Assembly: GCA_021399445.1 (NCBI GenBank)
Contig: JAJTUQ010000004.1
Span: 1,426,001-1,490,000 of the forward strand
Reading direction: 5' to 3'
Source: Xylogone sp. PMI_703
Lineage: Eukaryota; Ascomycota; Leotiomycetes
DNA: 64,000 bases
Shown here: piece after piece, positions 36,233 to 46,817 of the stretch
Layout: each line of letters opens with the position of its first letter
Position numbering within the stretch: position 1 is the stretch's first letter
Made by a program: the position numbers and the translations under genes
Notes under the pieces: generated by a model
What the model saw: only the letters and a program-made list of their open reading frames with translations
What the model was told of the DNA's origin: nothing
The model's database searches: none

Positions 36233-37418
36233 TCAAATCTGAAATTTCTCCCCAACGAGGGTCTGGCTCAATTCCCACGTCTTCTCTGCGGCTACCTTGT
36301 CAGTGGCATACTTTGGTATTTCCAGTACTTGACAATCCTCAAGCCACAAATTTTTGGTTCCTGCGGATTTAACATTGACACGTCAGTAAATAGTCTCTCT
36401 ACAAAGAATCTGTAGATTTACCTTTTAGTGCAGGATCAAGGGCAGCAACCAAAGTCGTAGAGGCCCCCTCGCTCAACGACTTCCAATATATGGCTGATTT
36501 AGAATCTCCCAGGTCATTGCCGGACATATTACGTTGTAAATTTGTTTCGATAGCTTTAATTTTATTAGCACAGAAGCGTCGACAAACGTAAGAAGAAGAT
36601 ACTACTCACCTCCAGGATTCAAACTAACAACAGTAACATTATCTCCAGCTAATAGTTCTGCCCACTTCACACCAGCCAATGTCATCGCTGTTTTACTCTG
36701 TCCATATGCCGCCCAAGCAATATACTTCCCTTCAGCAGGCATATTGAGAGCTTTCAGCATAGCTAAATTAGGCTTCTCTTCATCGGGTAATTCCTCGCTT
36801 TCCTTCTCTACATTGATATCTGAAAATCTAACAGGACTCATCATAATAGCATTGCTCGAAACAAGGACAAGTCTTGCATCGCCTGTTTTCCGGCCTGCGG
36901 TACGAAGTTTAGAGATGATGAGATAGTCAAAAAGAAAATGACCTAGATGGTTGATTTGAAGGTGTTGCTCAAATCCATCCACCGTCACACGGCGATCGGG
37001 TCGCGGATATAGTATTCCAGCATTGTTAATTACTATGTCGATGCTGTCCTCCGGGTATGCCATAACCTCTTTTGCTGCTGCACGAACCGATACCAGGGAA
37101 CCGAGATCAAGGATTAATGAGCGAGTTGCGACAGAGGGATAGAGAGAGTGAATATTGTCCGCTACCGTCGAGATGTTTGCAGCAGTCCGGGATGCAAGGA
37201 TTATAAGGGCGGGACTGTGTGAGGCGATCGCGAGAGCAGTGTGTTCGCCAATGCCTTTGGGAGAGACACCAGTAATGAGAACTGGACAAAAATGCGTGAG
37301 TTGCAGCTCGCCCGAAGCGAAGGAAGGGTATACCTGTTTTCCCAGTAGCATTGCTCCCGAAAGCTTTTATGACTTCTTCAGAAGTAGTCTTCTGTCCAAA
37401 TTCGGAACGGGAAGTCAT
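36233..37418 (-). CDS. Short-chain dehydrogenase/reductase, 4 exons
   Basis: NAD(P)-dependent SDR of about 318 aa; substrate unknown. Exons: 37418-37334, 37281-36610, 36493-36422 and 36360-36233, all in phase. The first intron interrupts the cofactor motif leader (ATGKT|VLITGVSPKGIGEHTA), as in the SDR at 24770-25884. NNAGILYPRP, NHLGHFLFDYL, LVSSNA (catalytic Ser) and AYGQSKTAM (Tyr-x3-Lys) are present. The cofactor motif is TGVSPKGIG, within the TGxxxGxG rule. The short last exons match the same C-terminal pattern as its relative 11 kb away (ALDPAL, then a W-L-x-D-C block), which suggests an old duplication. Confidence 0.84.
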
Positions 37419-38546
37419 CGTGTTTCCAGTTAAGATATAGATAACGGATGAAGTAAATGAGTAGCGGTTGTCGATGTCCAGCTAGTTCGCACTCCGAAAG
37501 ATTGACTCTGGATATATATATTTTAAGAAGCTTTGCCATTGTTACAAATATCAGACATAATTGTATTCTCGACCCTGAATATCAATTCCATCACCATAAT
37601 CTGCTAAGTGCACTGTAAAAAACAAGCACGATATGATTGGTCTATGAGGATATAATCCATTACTAATGAGCGCGAAACAGCGATCTGATTGGACAGTTTG
37701 CCATAATCCAAGAATCGCCTTAGAGACTTTCCCCAGATAGCCTCGCAGACCTTTCTTGCTGGCAAATCGAACATAATCAGTATTGACAATCAGTGATTTA
37801 TAATACCTTTCGTCCGCCGTCGAACGGACTTGAAGATAGAAAATCAATTTCAGGGCTTATTCAAGTTTGTTGAGGGCGCCCAATTTTACCAGACTTCCTT
37901 TTCTACCACCGGCAATTTGGATTCTGATGCAATAATCTCACTATCTAGTTACAAAGTCATGGTCCAAATTCAATTAGATATTGATTCTTAATCGCATGCA
38001 ACTGGAGAATCCAATGTCGCCGAGGATCCCAGCGATACCGTGATGCGGAGCATTATCACCGGAATTATTGAAGCTGCCGCGGGGTACGTGAACACCACAT
38101 CGTAATGCCTAAACGAATCAATGACACAAGAAATAGGTTCTATCAATGTGAAGCTGGCACATCTAGAGAGTAGCAATCCTCCTATCTGTGGCTAGTACAC
38201 GTTATAAACCCTAGCATATTAATCGAGCTATCATGCATTGAAGTTACATTATCCTGGCTGACAGTAGTTGGCCCAATGTATGCAATGCATAAATGTAAGC
38301 AGTGTCCAGTGTTTCCACCGGTCAAGGGCAAAAGTAAGCAGGTACGATTGAATTGCTTGGACTAATTATCGCACACCGCTATTTTTGGCAAAGGTCAAGC
38401 CATTTTAGGATATGACCAGTAATAGTAGATGTGAAACGTGATATTATTGTCATTTAGTTACGGCGTTTTATTTAGAGGCCAACCCCAAGCATATTCTTTT
38501 GAAATCATTATCTTGCAGATATACACAATCCTCAAAGTTCGTCGAT
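37419..38546. other. Intergenic, no gene recognised
   Basis: About 1.1 kb forming the divergent promoter of the SDR and the hypothetical gene that follows. Short frames at 37551-37847 (-) carry no known motif. Confidence 0.5.
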
Positions 38547-39954
38547 ATGGGATGCTGGGATTCTTTCTGTTGCTTCTGGTGAGGAAGTTGCTTTGTGACT
38601 TGCATGGTGATTACTGACTTAAGGGTAGTGCTGGTCCATTGCGTAATGCCAGAAGAAACTGGTATAGTTTTCTCACAGACCATTTGCCTGGTGATCAGTG
38701 GCCACCTCGAGACGGAGAATGGATTAATCCTGCTGGCTTCCCCGTTCCAACTAAATCGCCGGAGGAAATCGTGAGGATCTCAGATGAGGACGGCGAGGTT
38801 TGGGCCAATGGCGTCTGCGTCACACCAATCGCAGGCAAGAGTTTTGTCTCGCTCACTTGGTGGGTTCTACATTCCTATAAAGATATGTCATTTATATTTA
38901 CTCATAAGTCTGTCTGTCTAGTGGTGTAGGTTCCTATGGCGACGTAGAAGTCGTGGGCTGGGACCAGGAATTAACCGTGAGTAACGACCGGTTTCTCCTC
39001 ATCCACCCTACGTGCCTCTCCTTCCTCAGCCGTCACAACCGCATAACTCCTCGGGAGCTGTGGGAGTCCTTTTACGGCGAAGATGTCTGCCACTACCCCG
39101 TCCACCTAGGTCCGCACAATGGGCTCATATATGGCGTCGACTACTATCACATGGAGGGGAGGAGCGAGCAGAGTTTTTCCTATGCTCTGGAGCGCCAACA
39201 ACCGCCTGTGGACCGTCCAGATTTGGAGCAGAGAAGATGGTGTGACCCAGAGACCATGGAAGAATGCAACTGGTTGCTGGCAAGGCCGACCGTTCTACCA
39301 ACTTCCCAGACGCTTATACCTACCACAGTCATGGCACCAGCTTCGAAAGGGAGGAAAATATTTGAAATCGGCGAATTGTTCGATAACATATTAACTCACA
39401 TAGTTGATGTACCAGCTGATGTTATAGAGGTCGAGCTGAGAACAAATCAAAAGTATCTGGAAGGAGGCAAGAAAGAGTGCATATTCGAAGCTCCATCAGC
39501 CGTCGTCGCAGCACAAACCCTCCTTTCTTTAGCCCAGGTCGACCGCTGGTTTCACCACGAAATCATTCACAAACGACAAGACTACTTCATCCGGGTCATA
39601 CGTAACTTTGGCTGGATGCTACCGCTCACTCCGGAAGACTGGTCCGATAGCAAATGGCCATCGGATCTTTTCGAAGACACACCGCCATCGAGTCGTCTGG
39701 GTATCGATTGGCGAGGTTATATGCTTACTTGCTTGAAGAAATCTACTCCAAATATCCGCAACCGGTGGAGATTTCACAAGATGGCGATGCAGTTTGCACG
39801 AGGAAAACATTATATGATCAAGGACCGTCCACAATGGCGTTGGAAGGCAGGCAGTCTTTATTCCGAACAAGATCTGAAGAAGCCAATTCCCGAAAGCTGG
39901 GAATTGCCATCAACCGCAGACGATGAGAAGAGGAATACAGAGACAGTTAACTGA
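38547..39954 (+). CDS. Conserved fungal hypothetical protein, 3 exons
   Basis: Function unknown. Exons 38547-38578, 38629-38859 and 38922-39954 join in phase to about 431 aa. The N-terminus has a Cys-rich start (CWDSFCCFCAGPL), which may be a zinc-binding knuckle of the kind found at the front of many fungal F-box-like proteins. It is followed by ARRNWYSFL, GSYGDVEVVGWDQ and FLLIHPTCLSFLSRHN. The middle (IGELFDNILTHIVDVP) reads like a degenerate F-box, and W-rich segments follow. The tiny first exon (32 nt) was chosen because only the acceptor at 38628 restores Cys-x-Gly-Pro in frame. The exon chain is plausible but unconfirmed. Confidence 0.6.
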
Positions 39955-40200
39955 GAGAATGGTTGGAGGATGATGGAGATTAATGTTGGTAGACATCCGA
40001 CAGGAAATTCTTTGGTCAAAGCAAACCAACTTTGTGGAGAGGTACTGCATTTTGTACTGAAAGCTGGCATGGAGGAAAAGACTGGTGTTAGAGACATAGG
40101 TGAGAGGGAGTGGTGGCTTGATTGGAGGGTTGAAGTCAGTTATAGAGACCTCTACAGCTAGAAACAAGTATCACTCATAGGTAGATTAGGAAGCTAGGGG

Positions 40201-41079
40201 TCAATTCGGATGCTCCCTTTTGGCTATGCTTATCAATACATACTGTTTTGAGTTGTACATTTCCTTCGCCATAACAACTCTCCATTGCCAAAGTACCTGT
40301 TGGATGCGCATGCTCCACACTGATCCATACTCGAATCCAGCCAACGTTTTTGTAGCCGTAGCATCTTTCAGTAGATAGTAGAATATCACTTCACTACACA
40401 CATCAGCACCATTCTTGCCCTTCCAAGTAATTCTCTCAGCCCTGGGCTATCCTTGCAACTCATGGATACTAATAAGTCAGAGTCAGTTTCAATTAAGCTC
40501 AATCTAATAGAACTCACGTGTTGTCTCGGTCCTTTGTCTCCACTAGCTTATCCGAGATACTGCAAGATATAATAAGTCAGAAATAATACTACAATTAAAT
40601 TTCATTTTATCAAACTTACACCTGATTCTTTTCCAGGGCGGCTCGTGCGAAAGCAACTACTCCGTTATCATAATTTTCGATGCTACAAAAGGTTAAGTTC
40701 TCTTTGATTTTTATATAATATTTACACAATGATATAATACTTACGTTTTCTTTTGTTCATTAATTTTTTTCTTGCATTCCACAAAATCTGCAATGTTACC
40801 TTCATCAACTAAGGTCTCGGCATCTCGTTTGGCTAATTCCATATAGTACTTTCTCTTATAGTACTATCTTCCGAATCTTCCGCCTAGGCAAAAGAACAAA
40901 GCTAGTAGAATAAAGGTACCGATGACAGCAGCGATGCCACAGGCCATGGTCGTAATCTCCCAAACGACGGGCGAGGTTGAGGTAGGAGTTGAAGCTGTCA
41001 GTTCTGTCAGCTATTGCTTTAACACGATATATGCGCAGGGATAGCTACCGGGACATACAGAAGTAGCAGAGGAGTCCAT
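40201..41079 (-). pseudogene. Array unit A: decayed single-pass membrane protein gene (longest copy)
   Basis: Unknown family. It starts at 41079 with a tiny exon (MDSSATSVCP), an intron of about 45 nt, a Thr/Ser/Pro-rich stretch, and one TM segment of about 22 residues (ACGIAAVIGTFILLALFFCL). A TAG follows at RFGR, where the sibling copy has Trp (R-W-YYKR). Beyond it the frame continues with MELAKRDAETLVDEGN, and three further short introns lead to an end at 40201. The layout suggests an extracellular N-terminus and a charged, helical cytoplasmic tail. The TAG could be an annotation artefact if an unseen intron removes it, but no donor fits without losing the TM. Confidence 0.5.
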
Positions 41080-41109
41080 TTTCGGATTAGAGAGTTGGGT
41101 TTTCAGATG

Positions 41110-41216
41110 GAGAGTGATATATAATCTAATCCCAGGCAAAAGAATAAAATAAAGGAAATGACCGTGCCCACGAATCCCGCGATACCAAAGAATGTAGTCG
41201 CCATGTCGAAAGCATA
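41110..41216 (-). pseudogene. Array unit B': isolated TM-exon copy
   Basis: A short piece reading ATTFFGIAGFVGTVISFILF, very close to the TM exon of unit B (ATAFFGIAGFVATVVF), lies directly after the truncated tail of unit B and before unit A. It lacks a leader exon and tail, so it is a fragment left by tandem duplication. Confidence 0.55.
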
Positions 41217-41224
41217 ACTCTTTT

Positions 41225-41534
41225 ACATTCTATTATTTCCAAGTGACGGTCTTCACCTATCAATGTTTCTGCATCTTTCTTTGCAAGTTCCATTCTATGT
41301 AGCCTCTTATAGTACCAACGGGCAGGCCTAGAACTTGGCCAAAAGAAAGGATAAGAAAACCACAGTTGCCACAAATCCGGCAATTCCGAAGAAGGCGGTT
41401 GCAATCTTAAAAGAGATTTGCACTGGGGGGGTGGAGGTAGGAGTAGGGGCTGCCAGTCCTGTTAGCTATTGCTTTACGTGATATTTACATAAGCATAGCT
41501 TACTGGGACAAACAACCACGGAGGTGGAATTCAT
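41225..41534 (-). pseudogene. Array unit B: second decayed copy
   Basis: Starts at 41534 (MNSTSVVVCP), with an intron whose donor and acceptor mirror unit A. It continues with a Pro/Thr-rich stretch and a TM exon, then stops at LLAKF. In another frame the tail homologous to unit A follows (ARWYYKRLHRMELAKKDAET, then IIECKRV), where it is cut off by fragment B'. Damage differs from unit A (frameshift versus nonsense), so the copies decayed independently. Confidence 0.55.
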
Positions 41535-41654
41535 TTTGAATTATTATAAGGGTCGTGATTCTGATATGGAGACGGTATATTTGGGCTCTTTTGGTATTCT
41601 CCTGCGAAGGGGCTGCCAGTTCTGTCAGCTATTGCTGTACGTGATATATGCGCA

Positions 41655-41696
41655 GGAATAGCTTACCAGGCACCCAAAGATAGCGGAGGGATTCAT
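41655..41696 (-). pseudogene. Array unit C: leader exon only
   Basis: MNPSAIFGCL at 41696 is followed by an intron-like stretch nearly identical to those of units A and B (AATAGCTGACAG acceptor, GTAAGCTAT-like donor) and an acidic/Ala start of exon 2. No TM exon follows. This marks the upstream end of the tandem array. Confidence 0.5.
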
Positions 41697-42192
41697 TTTT
41701 TTGGAATACAAAGATTAAGCTTCTGGACTGAGAGTGGTATTGTAGCTTTTGCTTTACAGTATCCAGTCTCTCTCTTCGGTGAAGTTGACAAAGGAAGAAG
41801 AATCTGCAGACTTCACCATGCCTCATAGCTACGCAAATGGCGTTGCGTCCTACTCCACAAAAGGACTAGGTACGGCAAGCGAGGAAGGTGCATCATAGCT
41901 GTTGATTATTGTGGCCCAGCTGGAGTGCAGTGTCTGTGTAGCTGAACATGTGGCTTCCATGGTGGCGCTGTTGCTGTCTAACAACAACACAACTATTCCT
42001 GGCACAGCATGATATAGATCTAACATTGGTGTGTCCATGAGGATCAATTGTCAGAATAAAAGGAGATCCCTGGTTGTCTGGCTGGTTATTCACCCTTATA
42101 TTGCCAAAGTCACTGTTCTAGATATACACAGTACTAGCTCGATATTCAATTTGGAGCAATGTTTTGTTAATTCAATTTGACACAATATTTTG

Positions 42193-43742
42193 TTATTTAG
42201 CTTCTTCAAACGTTCTATCTACCGCCTCCCCTCTTAACTTCCACCACCAACTCGCCGTCTGCCACATGTCCCCAGCTTCACCTTCGATAAGAATCCACCA
42301 TTTCTTCAAAAACCACTTCGATGCTTCCCACGTCCTGCTATCCCATGGCTGACCTGACGCACGGTTCGCCGACCAGCAAACAAGTCCGCCATGCACAATG
42401 TCATTTTTCAATTCTTTGAGATCCAGCAGCGGAGGTGTGACTGATGCCAGTGCTATCGCACGCGCTCGAACACCTGGAAAAGGTAAAAGATCAATGCACG
42501 CTGAGTGTGAATGAAGGATTTGTTGAGGAACTGGTCGGAGGTCTTTTGGCATTGAGGACGGGAGCGTTGCGATGTATTGATTCGCATCATCAGCGGAGCG
42601 CAGCTCGGGTTTGTAGAATTGAGACTCTGTCAAAGGATTCCAGAGAGACGGTATGTCTAAGTCTAACGCACGAGCATTGCCAAGCAAAGCCTCGATTTTG
42701 GAAACTTGACTGAGGGATATGTGATTAGCATATGGGCTTGGCAATGGTGGTGTCGGAGCTCTTCTGGAAAGAGCTCGAAGCCCTGCAAGAAATATGTCAC
42801 TAATTCGGTATTTGTTGTCTAATGCTGACTTGAATAGCCGTCTGGTCTCTGTATTGTCTTCAATCTGAAGAAAGTGCAGTGCATTTCCTTCATCAAGTAT
42901 ACTAAAGTCGGCGTCTTGTCTCCTATTGGCGGGTAGCATGTAGTGAGCTGACAGATCCATATTTCTAGGCGATGTTGGACGGCCTGAGCGACTTGCAACG
43001 GTTGTGTTGGCCGATATAGGTATCTCCTCGGATTGATTTTCTATCGGTACAGAAAAGGTCACTGGGTTATGGAAAATGGATAGATGATTCGAAAATTCGA
43101 CCTCATGCAGCGGCTGACCGAGTTGTGTGTTTGACATATGTGGCATTGCCATGCTGCTTGAAACCTCCATCATAGAGATTGATTCAAGAGACATTGCCTC
43201 TGGTGATATCTCTGTCAGTAAATCCTGTTCAAAATCCAAAGGGGCCCAAGATAAGCTGGCATCTACTGGATCAAAAGGCGTGCGATGAGTATGCCTGACT
43301 TCTTCCAGCGAAGAGTTTGGTTGGGGCTCATTATGATCAGCTCCAAATGATAGTCCGTCTGAAGATATGGGCGGATTTTCATTTTGTTGAGGTAGTTCAT
43401 CACCGTGGTTGGAGTTCCGCTGGTCAGCTGATTTGTTATCTGGTGCTCTTGGCTTTAGTGGACGTAAACGTGAAGACGAATTGGCCTTCTCGTTTTGAGA
43501 ATTTTTCTTTAGCTCTTGTATGAGCCTCTTTTGCTTTTCTCCTGTCAGTTTTTTGCGTTAGGAGATAAAAGAACTGGACTACCTGGGTTTACAATCGAGA
43601 GCTTACTGTAAGTTTGTTGTGATTTCCTATTTTGTAGCCTTCGTTTCTCTGTAGTGGTTCCCGAACAACGTGATCTTACCTTGTGGTTATCGTCAGAACG
43701 GCCAGGAAGCGACGCCGCGAGTACATCATTGTTACTATTCAT
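42193..43742 (-). CDS. bZIP transcription factor with DUF3425 domain, 2 exons
   Basis: Predicted regulator of about 494 aa. Exon 1 (43742-43607, 136 nt) ends inside the basic region; exon 2 is 43541-42193. The junction restores KRRLQNRKSQQTYR|EKQKRLIQELK, and the intron splits the same Arg codon as in the bZIP at 26403-28053. The C-terminus carries DUF3425 (IDLLPFPGVRARAIAL, GGLVCWS, W-x4-WFLKKWWIL). The coding frame is intact. Its upstream region is cut 131 bp before the ATG by the transposon stack at 43873, so its original promoter is now 15 kb away and expression may be altered. Confidence 0.82.
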
Positions 43743-43931
43743 TTTGTGCTACAAACATTGATGAAGTAGAGAATCGATTCGATGGCTGCTGTTCTGCATC
43801 AGTAACTGAAGATGAGAATAAGACGCCAAGGAGTATGCTTTGTCAGCCAGGATTAGCTCCGTCGCTGATAATCGTTCGGCTTACACAGCACTCACCACAT
43901 TACTTACGTAATATGGTGAGGGTCAGCAATA

Positions 43932-43980
43932 ACGTAATTCCCTGTCCACCCGACATCCCGGTCCACCCGACACCTCCCCC
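43932..43980 (+). repeat. Left TIR of the 1,883-bp element
   Basis: Starts ACGTAATTCCCTGTCCACCC and contains GTCCACCCGACA at 43944 and 43961. It matches the right TIR inverted, with one C/T difference. Confidence 0.92.
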
Positions 43981-44045
43981 ACCAATTATCAATTCTATCA
44001 ACACCAACAATTCAATTAATTATTTACCTACCACAACACGTTCTA

Positions 44046-45707
44046 ATGCCTCAATCAACTGATCCACATCAAGAAGGAAGGGTCCTTCTTGCTATAAACG
44101 CGTTAAAAACCAAGCAAATCACTACAATATCACATGCAGCACGCGTTTTTGATGTTCCCAGGACTACATTACACGATCGTTATCATGGAAGGGCTCAACA
44201 ATTTACTACCTATACTAAAGCCTTTAAAATGACACAATTGGAGGAAGATTCACTTGAAAAATGGATACTTTCTATGGCAAAACGAGGATTACCTCCTACA
44301 CCTTCAGATGTGCAGTCCATGGCCAATATTTTACTTGCTAAACGTGGTGAATCCCCACCCATCTCTCCTGTGGGCAAAAATTGGTTCAATTCCTACTTAA
44401 AACGCCATCCCAACCTAAAAACAGGTTTCATTCGAAAGAAGGATTATAAACGTATCAAATGCGAAGATCCGAAAATCATTCGAGAGTGGTTTGAAAAAGT
44501 GATGGAAATAAAGGCTGAATATGGGATCCTGGAGGAGGACATCTACAACTTCGATGAAACAGGCTTTGCTATGGGTACAATTGCTACTACTAAAGTAGTC
44601 ACATCCTCTGATTGCCTTGGAAAACCTTCACATGCACAACCAGGAAATAGGGACTGGATAACAGCTATTGAAGCTGTAAATGCTTCTGGATGGATTTTAC
44701 CACCTTTGATCATATTCAAGGGCAAGCATATCCTCCAGGGATGGCAGGATAGTTTGCCTGAAGGTTGGCGAATTAAAATGAGTAAAAATGGATGGACAGA
44801 CAATGAAATAGGCTTGAATTGGCTCCAGGAAACCTTTGATCCATTCACGAGGTCATGTATTAAGGGCAAATATCGCATGCTTGTTCTCGATGGCCATGGG
44901 AGTCATGTGGCTCCAGAATTCGACAATTATTGCCTCCAGAATGATATTATTACTGTCTGTATGCCTCCTCATTCATCTCATATTTGCCAGCCATTAGATG
45001 TGAGCTGTTTTGGGCCATTAAAGCGTGCATATGGTACTCAGGTTCGAAGCAAAATAAGCTCGGATATCCACCATATTGATAAACTTGATTTCCTTGAAAT
45101 CTATCCAACTGTTCACCAAAAAGCCTTCAAACCAAACAATATTCGACAAGGCTTTGCAGCTACTGGTTTGGTTCCATATAATCCATCTCGTGTTATGGAG
45201 AAATTGCCAGATGAAGTGGGTAGAACACCTACCCCCCCTGGGAGTACCTATAGCAATTCAACAGCAAATTGGGTTCCAGAAACACCACACAACTCAATCC
45301 AATTGCAAAAACAATACAAAAGTATTGATAGAATGCTCAGGCAACACAGGAGTCCTTCTACACCTACTAGAATTGCATTTCATCAATTAATAAAAGGATG
45401 TGAAATGGCCATGCATAATGCCATATTTTTGGCCCAGGAAGTGGAACAATTGCGAGCTGCCAATGAATCCATTCAAAAAAAGCTTAAAAAGTCTAGAAAA
45501 CGAGTGAAACCTGAAGGCAATTCAACAGCTCAATTAGCTCAGGCTGGTGTAGAGGCTAGTACAGAGGTCCATGAACCTGTAGATGGGGGAAATCCTGTCA
45601 CACTTTCAGAGCCTTTGGAGGCTCCAAAACGACGTCCACCAAAGTGTTCAGGATGTGGTGTTTTAGGTCATAAAATAACTAAATGCCCTCAACTAGCTAG
45701 TCATTAA
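44046..45707 (+). CDS. Transposase, pogo/Fot1 family, with C-terminal zinc knuckle
   Basis: 553-aa protein that would cut and paste its own element. The N-terminal Psq-type helix-turn-helix (about residues 10-60) contains ISHAARVFDVPRTTLHDR. A CENP-B/Tc5-type HTH follows (about 65-135, KNWFNSYLKRHP). The DDE_1 catalytic core is next: first Asp in YNFDETGF (about 170), second in LVLDGHGSH (about 280), third in CQPLDVSCFGPLK. A C-terminal CCHC knuckle (C-x2-C-x4-H-x4-C, about residues 533-546) is an extra seen in some fungal pogo-like transposases. No stops or frameshifts, so the element may be autonomous. Confidence 0.92.
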   Translation: MPQSTDPHQEGRVLLAINALKTKQITTISHAARVFDVPRTTLHDRYHGRAQQFTTYTKAFKMTQLEEDSLEKWILSMAKRGLPPTPSDVQSMANILLAKRGESPPISPVGKNWFNSYLKRHPNLKTGFIRKKDYKRIKCEDPKIIREWFEKVMEIKAEYGILEEDIYNFDETGFAMGTIATTKVVTSSDCLGKPSHAQPGNRDWITAIEAVNASGWILPPLIIFKGKHILQGWQDSLPEGWRIKMSKNGWTDNEIGLNWLQETFDPFTRSCIKGKYRMLVLDGHGSHVAPEFDNYCLQNDIITVCMPPHSSHICQPLDVSCFGPLKRAYGTQVRSKISSDIHHIDKLDFLEIYPTVHQKAFKPNNIRQGFAATGLVPYNPSRVMEKLPDEVGRTPTPPGSTYSNSTANWVPETPHNSIQLQKQYKSIDRMLRQHRSPSTPTRIAFHQLIKGCEMAMHNAIFLAQEVEQLRAANESIQKKLKKSRKRVKPEGNSTAQLAQAGVEASTEVHEPVDGGNPVTLSEPLEAPKRRPPKCSGCGVLGHKITKCPQLASH

Positions 45708-45765
45708 ATTTATTTGATTGATTGTTGATTTTGGTTAAATTTTTGGTGTTGAATGCTGAAATTGA

Positions 45766-45814
45766 GGGGGAGGTGTCGGGTGGACCGGGATGTCGGGTGG
45801 ACAAGGAATTACGT
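45766..45814 (-). repeat. Right TIR of the 1,883-bp element
   Basis: Inverted copy of 43932-43980, ending GGAATTACGT before a TA dinucleotide. Confidence 0.92.
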
Positions 45815-45903
45815 TACGCAAAAAACACCAATACACAAATTTTGCCTCCAAATTCATACCTCCCAATTTTTGAGCGTATTTTACCCACAAATATCAACAT
45901 AAT

Positions 45904-46589
45904 ATGGCCAAATCACGTATTACAGAAGCAATTGAATATATTCAACTACATCCTCATGCAAAAATCGCACCAATTGCACGTTCTTTTGACGTTCTCTACC
46001 ACAAACTACATACATGTCTCAATGGTCAGCTTCCTTCATCTTCACGCGGAAGACACAACAAAAGGCTCTCTAAGCCTCAAGAGACTACTCTTAAGGATTA
46101 TATGATGTTGTTATATTACTCTGGAATGCCTAGAACTATTAAAACCCTGATCTAAGCGGCCAATCAACTACTATATTACTTTGGTATTAATGATACTGTC
46201 TCTCACAGATAAGCAAAACGATAAATTGCAAAGAATAAAAAATACTGGAAATTAGTACAACTTAAACTAATTTCTGTACAACGGCGACAAGCATATATAC
46301 AAGAGAATATCAAAGTATATTTTAAAGAATTTAAACATTATTGTCAGTATTAAGGAATCCTTGAAGAGAATATATTTAATTTTGACAAAACAAGATTTTA
46401 AATTAATGTAATATCTAGTAATTAAGTAATTATTCTTGTTAATTATAAAGTTATTTTTATATCTGATTCTGAAAATAAAAAATTAATAATAACAATAGTA
46501 ATAATTAATTAAAGAGATCAAAGGTATCATCAATGATAATATTCAAAGATGTATACTATTTACACAAACACTTTAATAACAATATAAAC
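45904..46589 (+). pseudogene. 5' half of the host element's transposase, decayed
   Basis: Starts at 45904 with SRITEAIEYIQLHPHAKIAP, a Psq-type HTH, then a CENP-B-type segment. Stops begin at 46153. Later sequence still reads VQRRQAYIQENIKVYFKEF and FNFDKTRF, which correspond to FNFDETGF of active relatives with two G-to-A changes. The copy is cut at 46589 by the old copia element. The N-terminal part is less damaged than the rest. Confidence 0.75.
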
Positions 46590-46817
46590 TGTTAAGATTA
46601 TGACCGTTATGCTCATATGGGAAGGGTTGGTTCACTAGGCATTACCATAATGTAAGGTTAAATAAGCTTATATTAGCTTATACATTGTATACTTATACTT
46701 ATATTCAGTATTTAAAGAGTTATACCCTTAAATACTCTCTTACCGGATTATTAGTCGTTCCACTCTGATCATATACTTACCAAGCACCAGTATACTCTGC
46801 TCCTATAATTCCTAACA
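46590..46817 (-). repeat. LTR of the old copia element (left on this strand, 3' LTR)
   Basis: Shares the whole length with the young LTRs, with many G-to-A/C-to-T differences. TG...CA ends. Confidence 0.88.

Larger units (their letters stand above)
43932..45814 (+). mobile_element. Intact Fot1/pogo-like DNA transposon, 1,883 bp, nested in the left TIR of the host element
   Basis: TIRs of 49 bp (43932-43980 and 45766-45814) differ at a single position. The insertion is flanked by TA on both sides (43930-43931 and 45815-45816), the standard target duplication. Removing it restores the host TIR, as shown by the uninterrupted copy at the other end (59145 inward). Each TIR holds two GTCCACCCGACA motifs 17 bp apart, likely transposase-binding repeats. 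One uninterrupted transposase ORF lies inside. Confidence 0.92.

Noticed and set aside
44543..44878. 111-codon - strand frame inside the transposase
   Set aside because: Antisense shadow of the DDE domain coding sequence.
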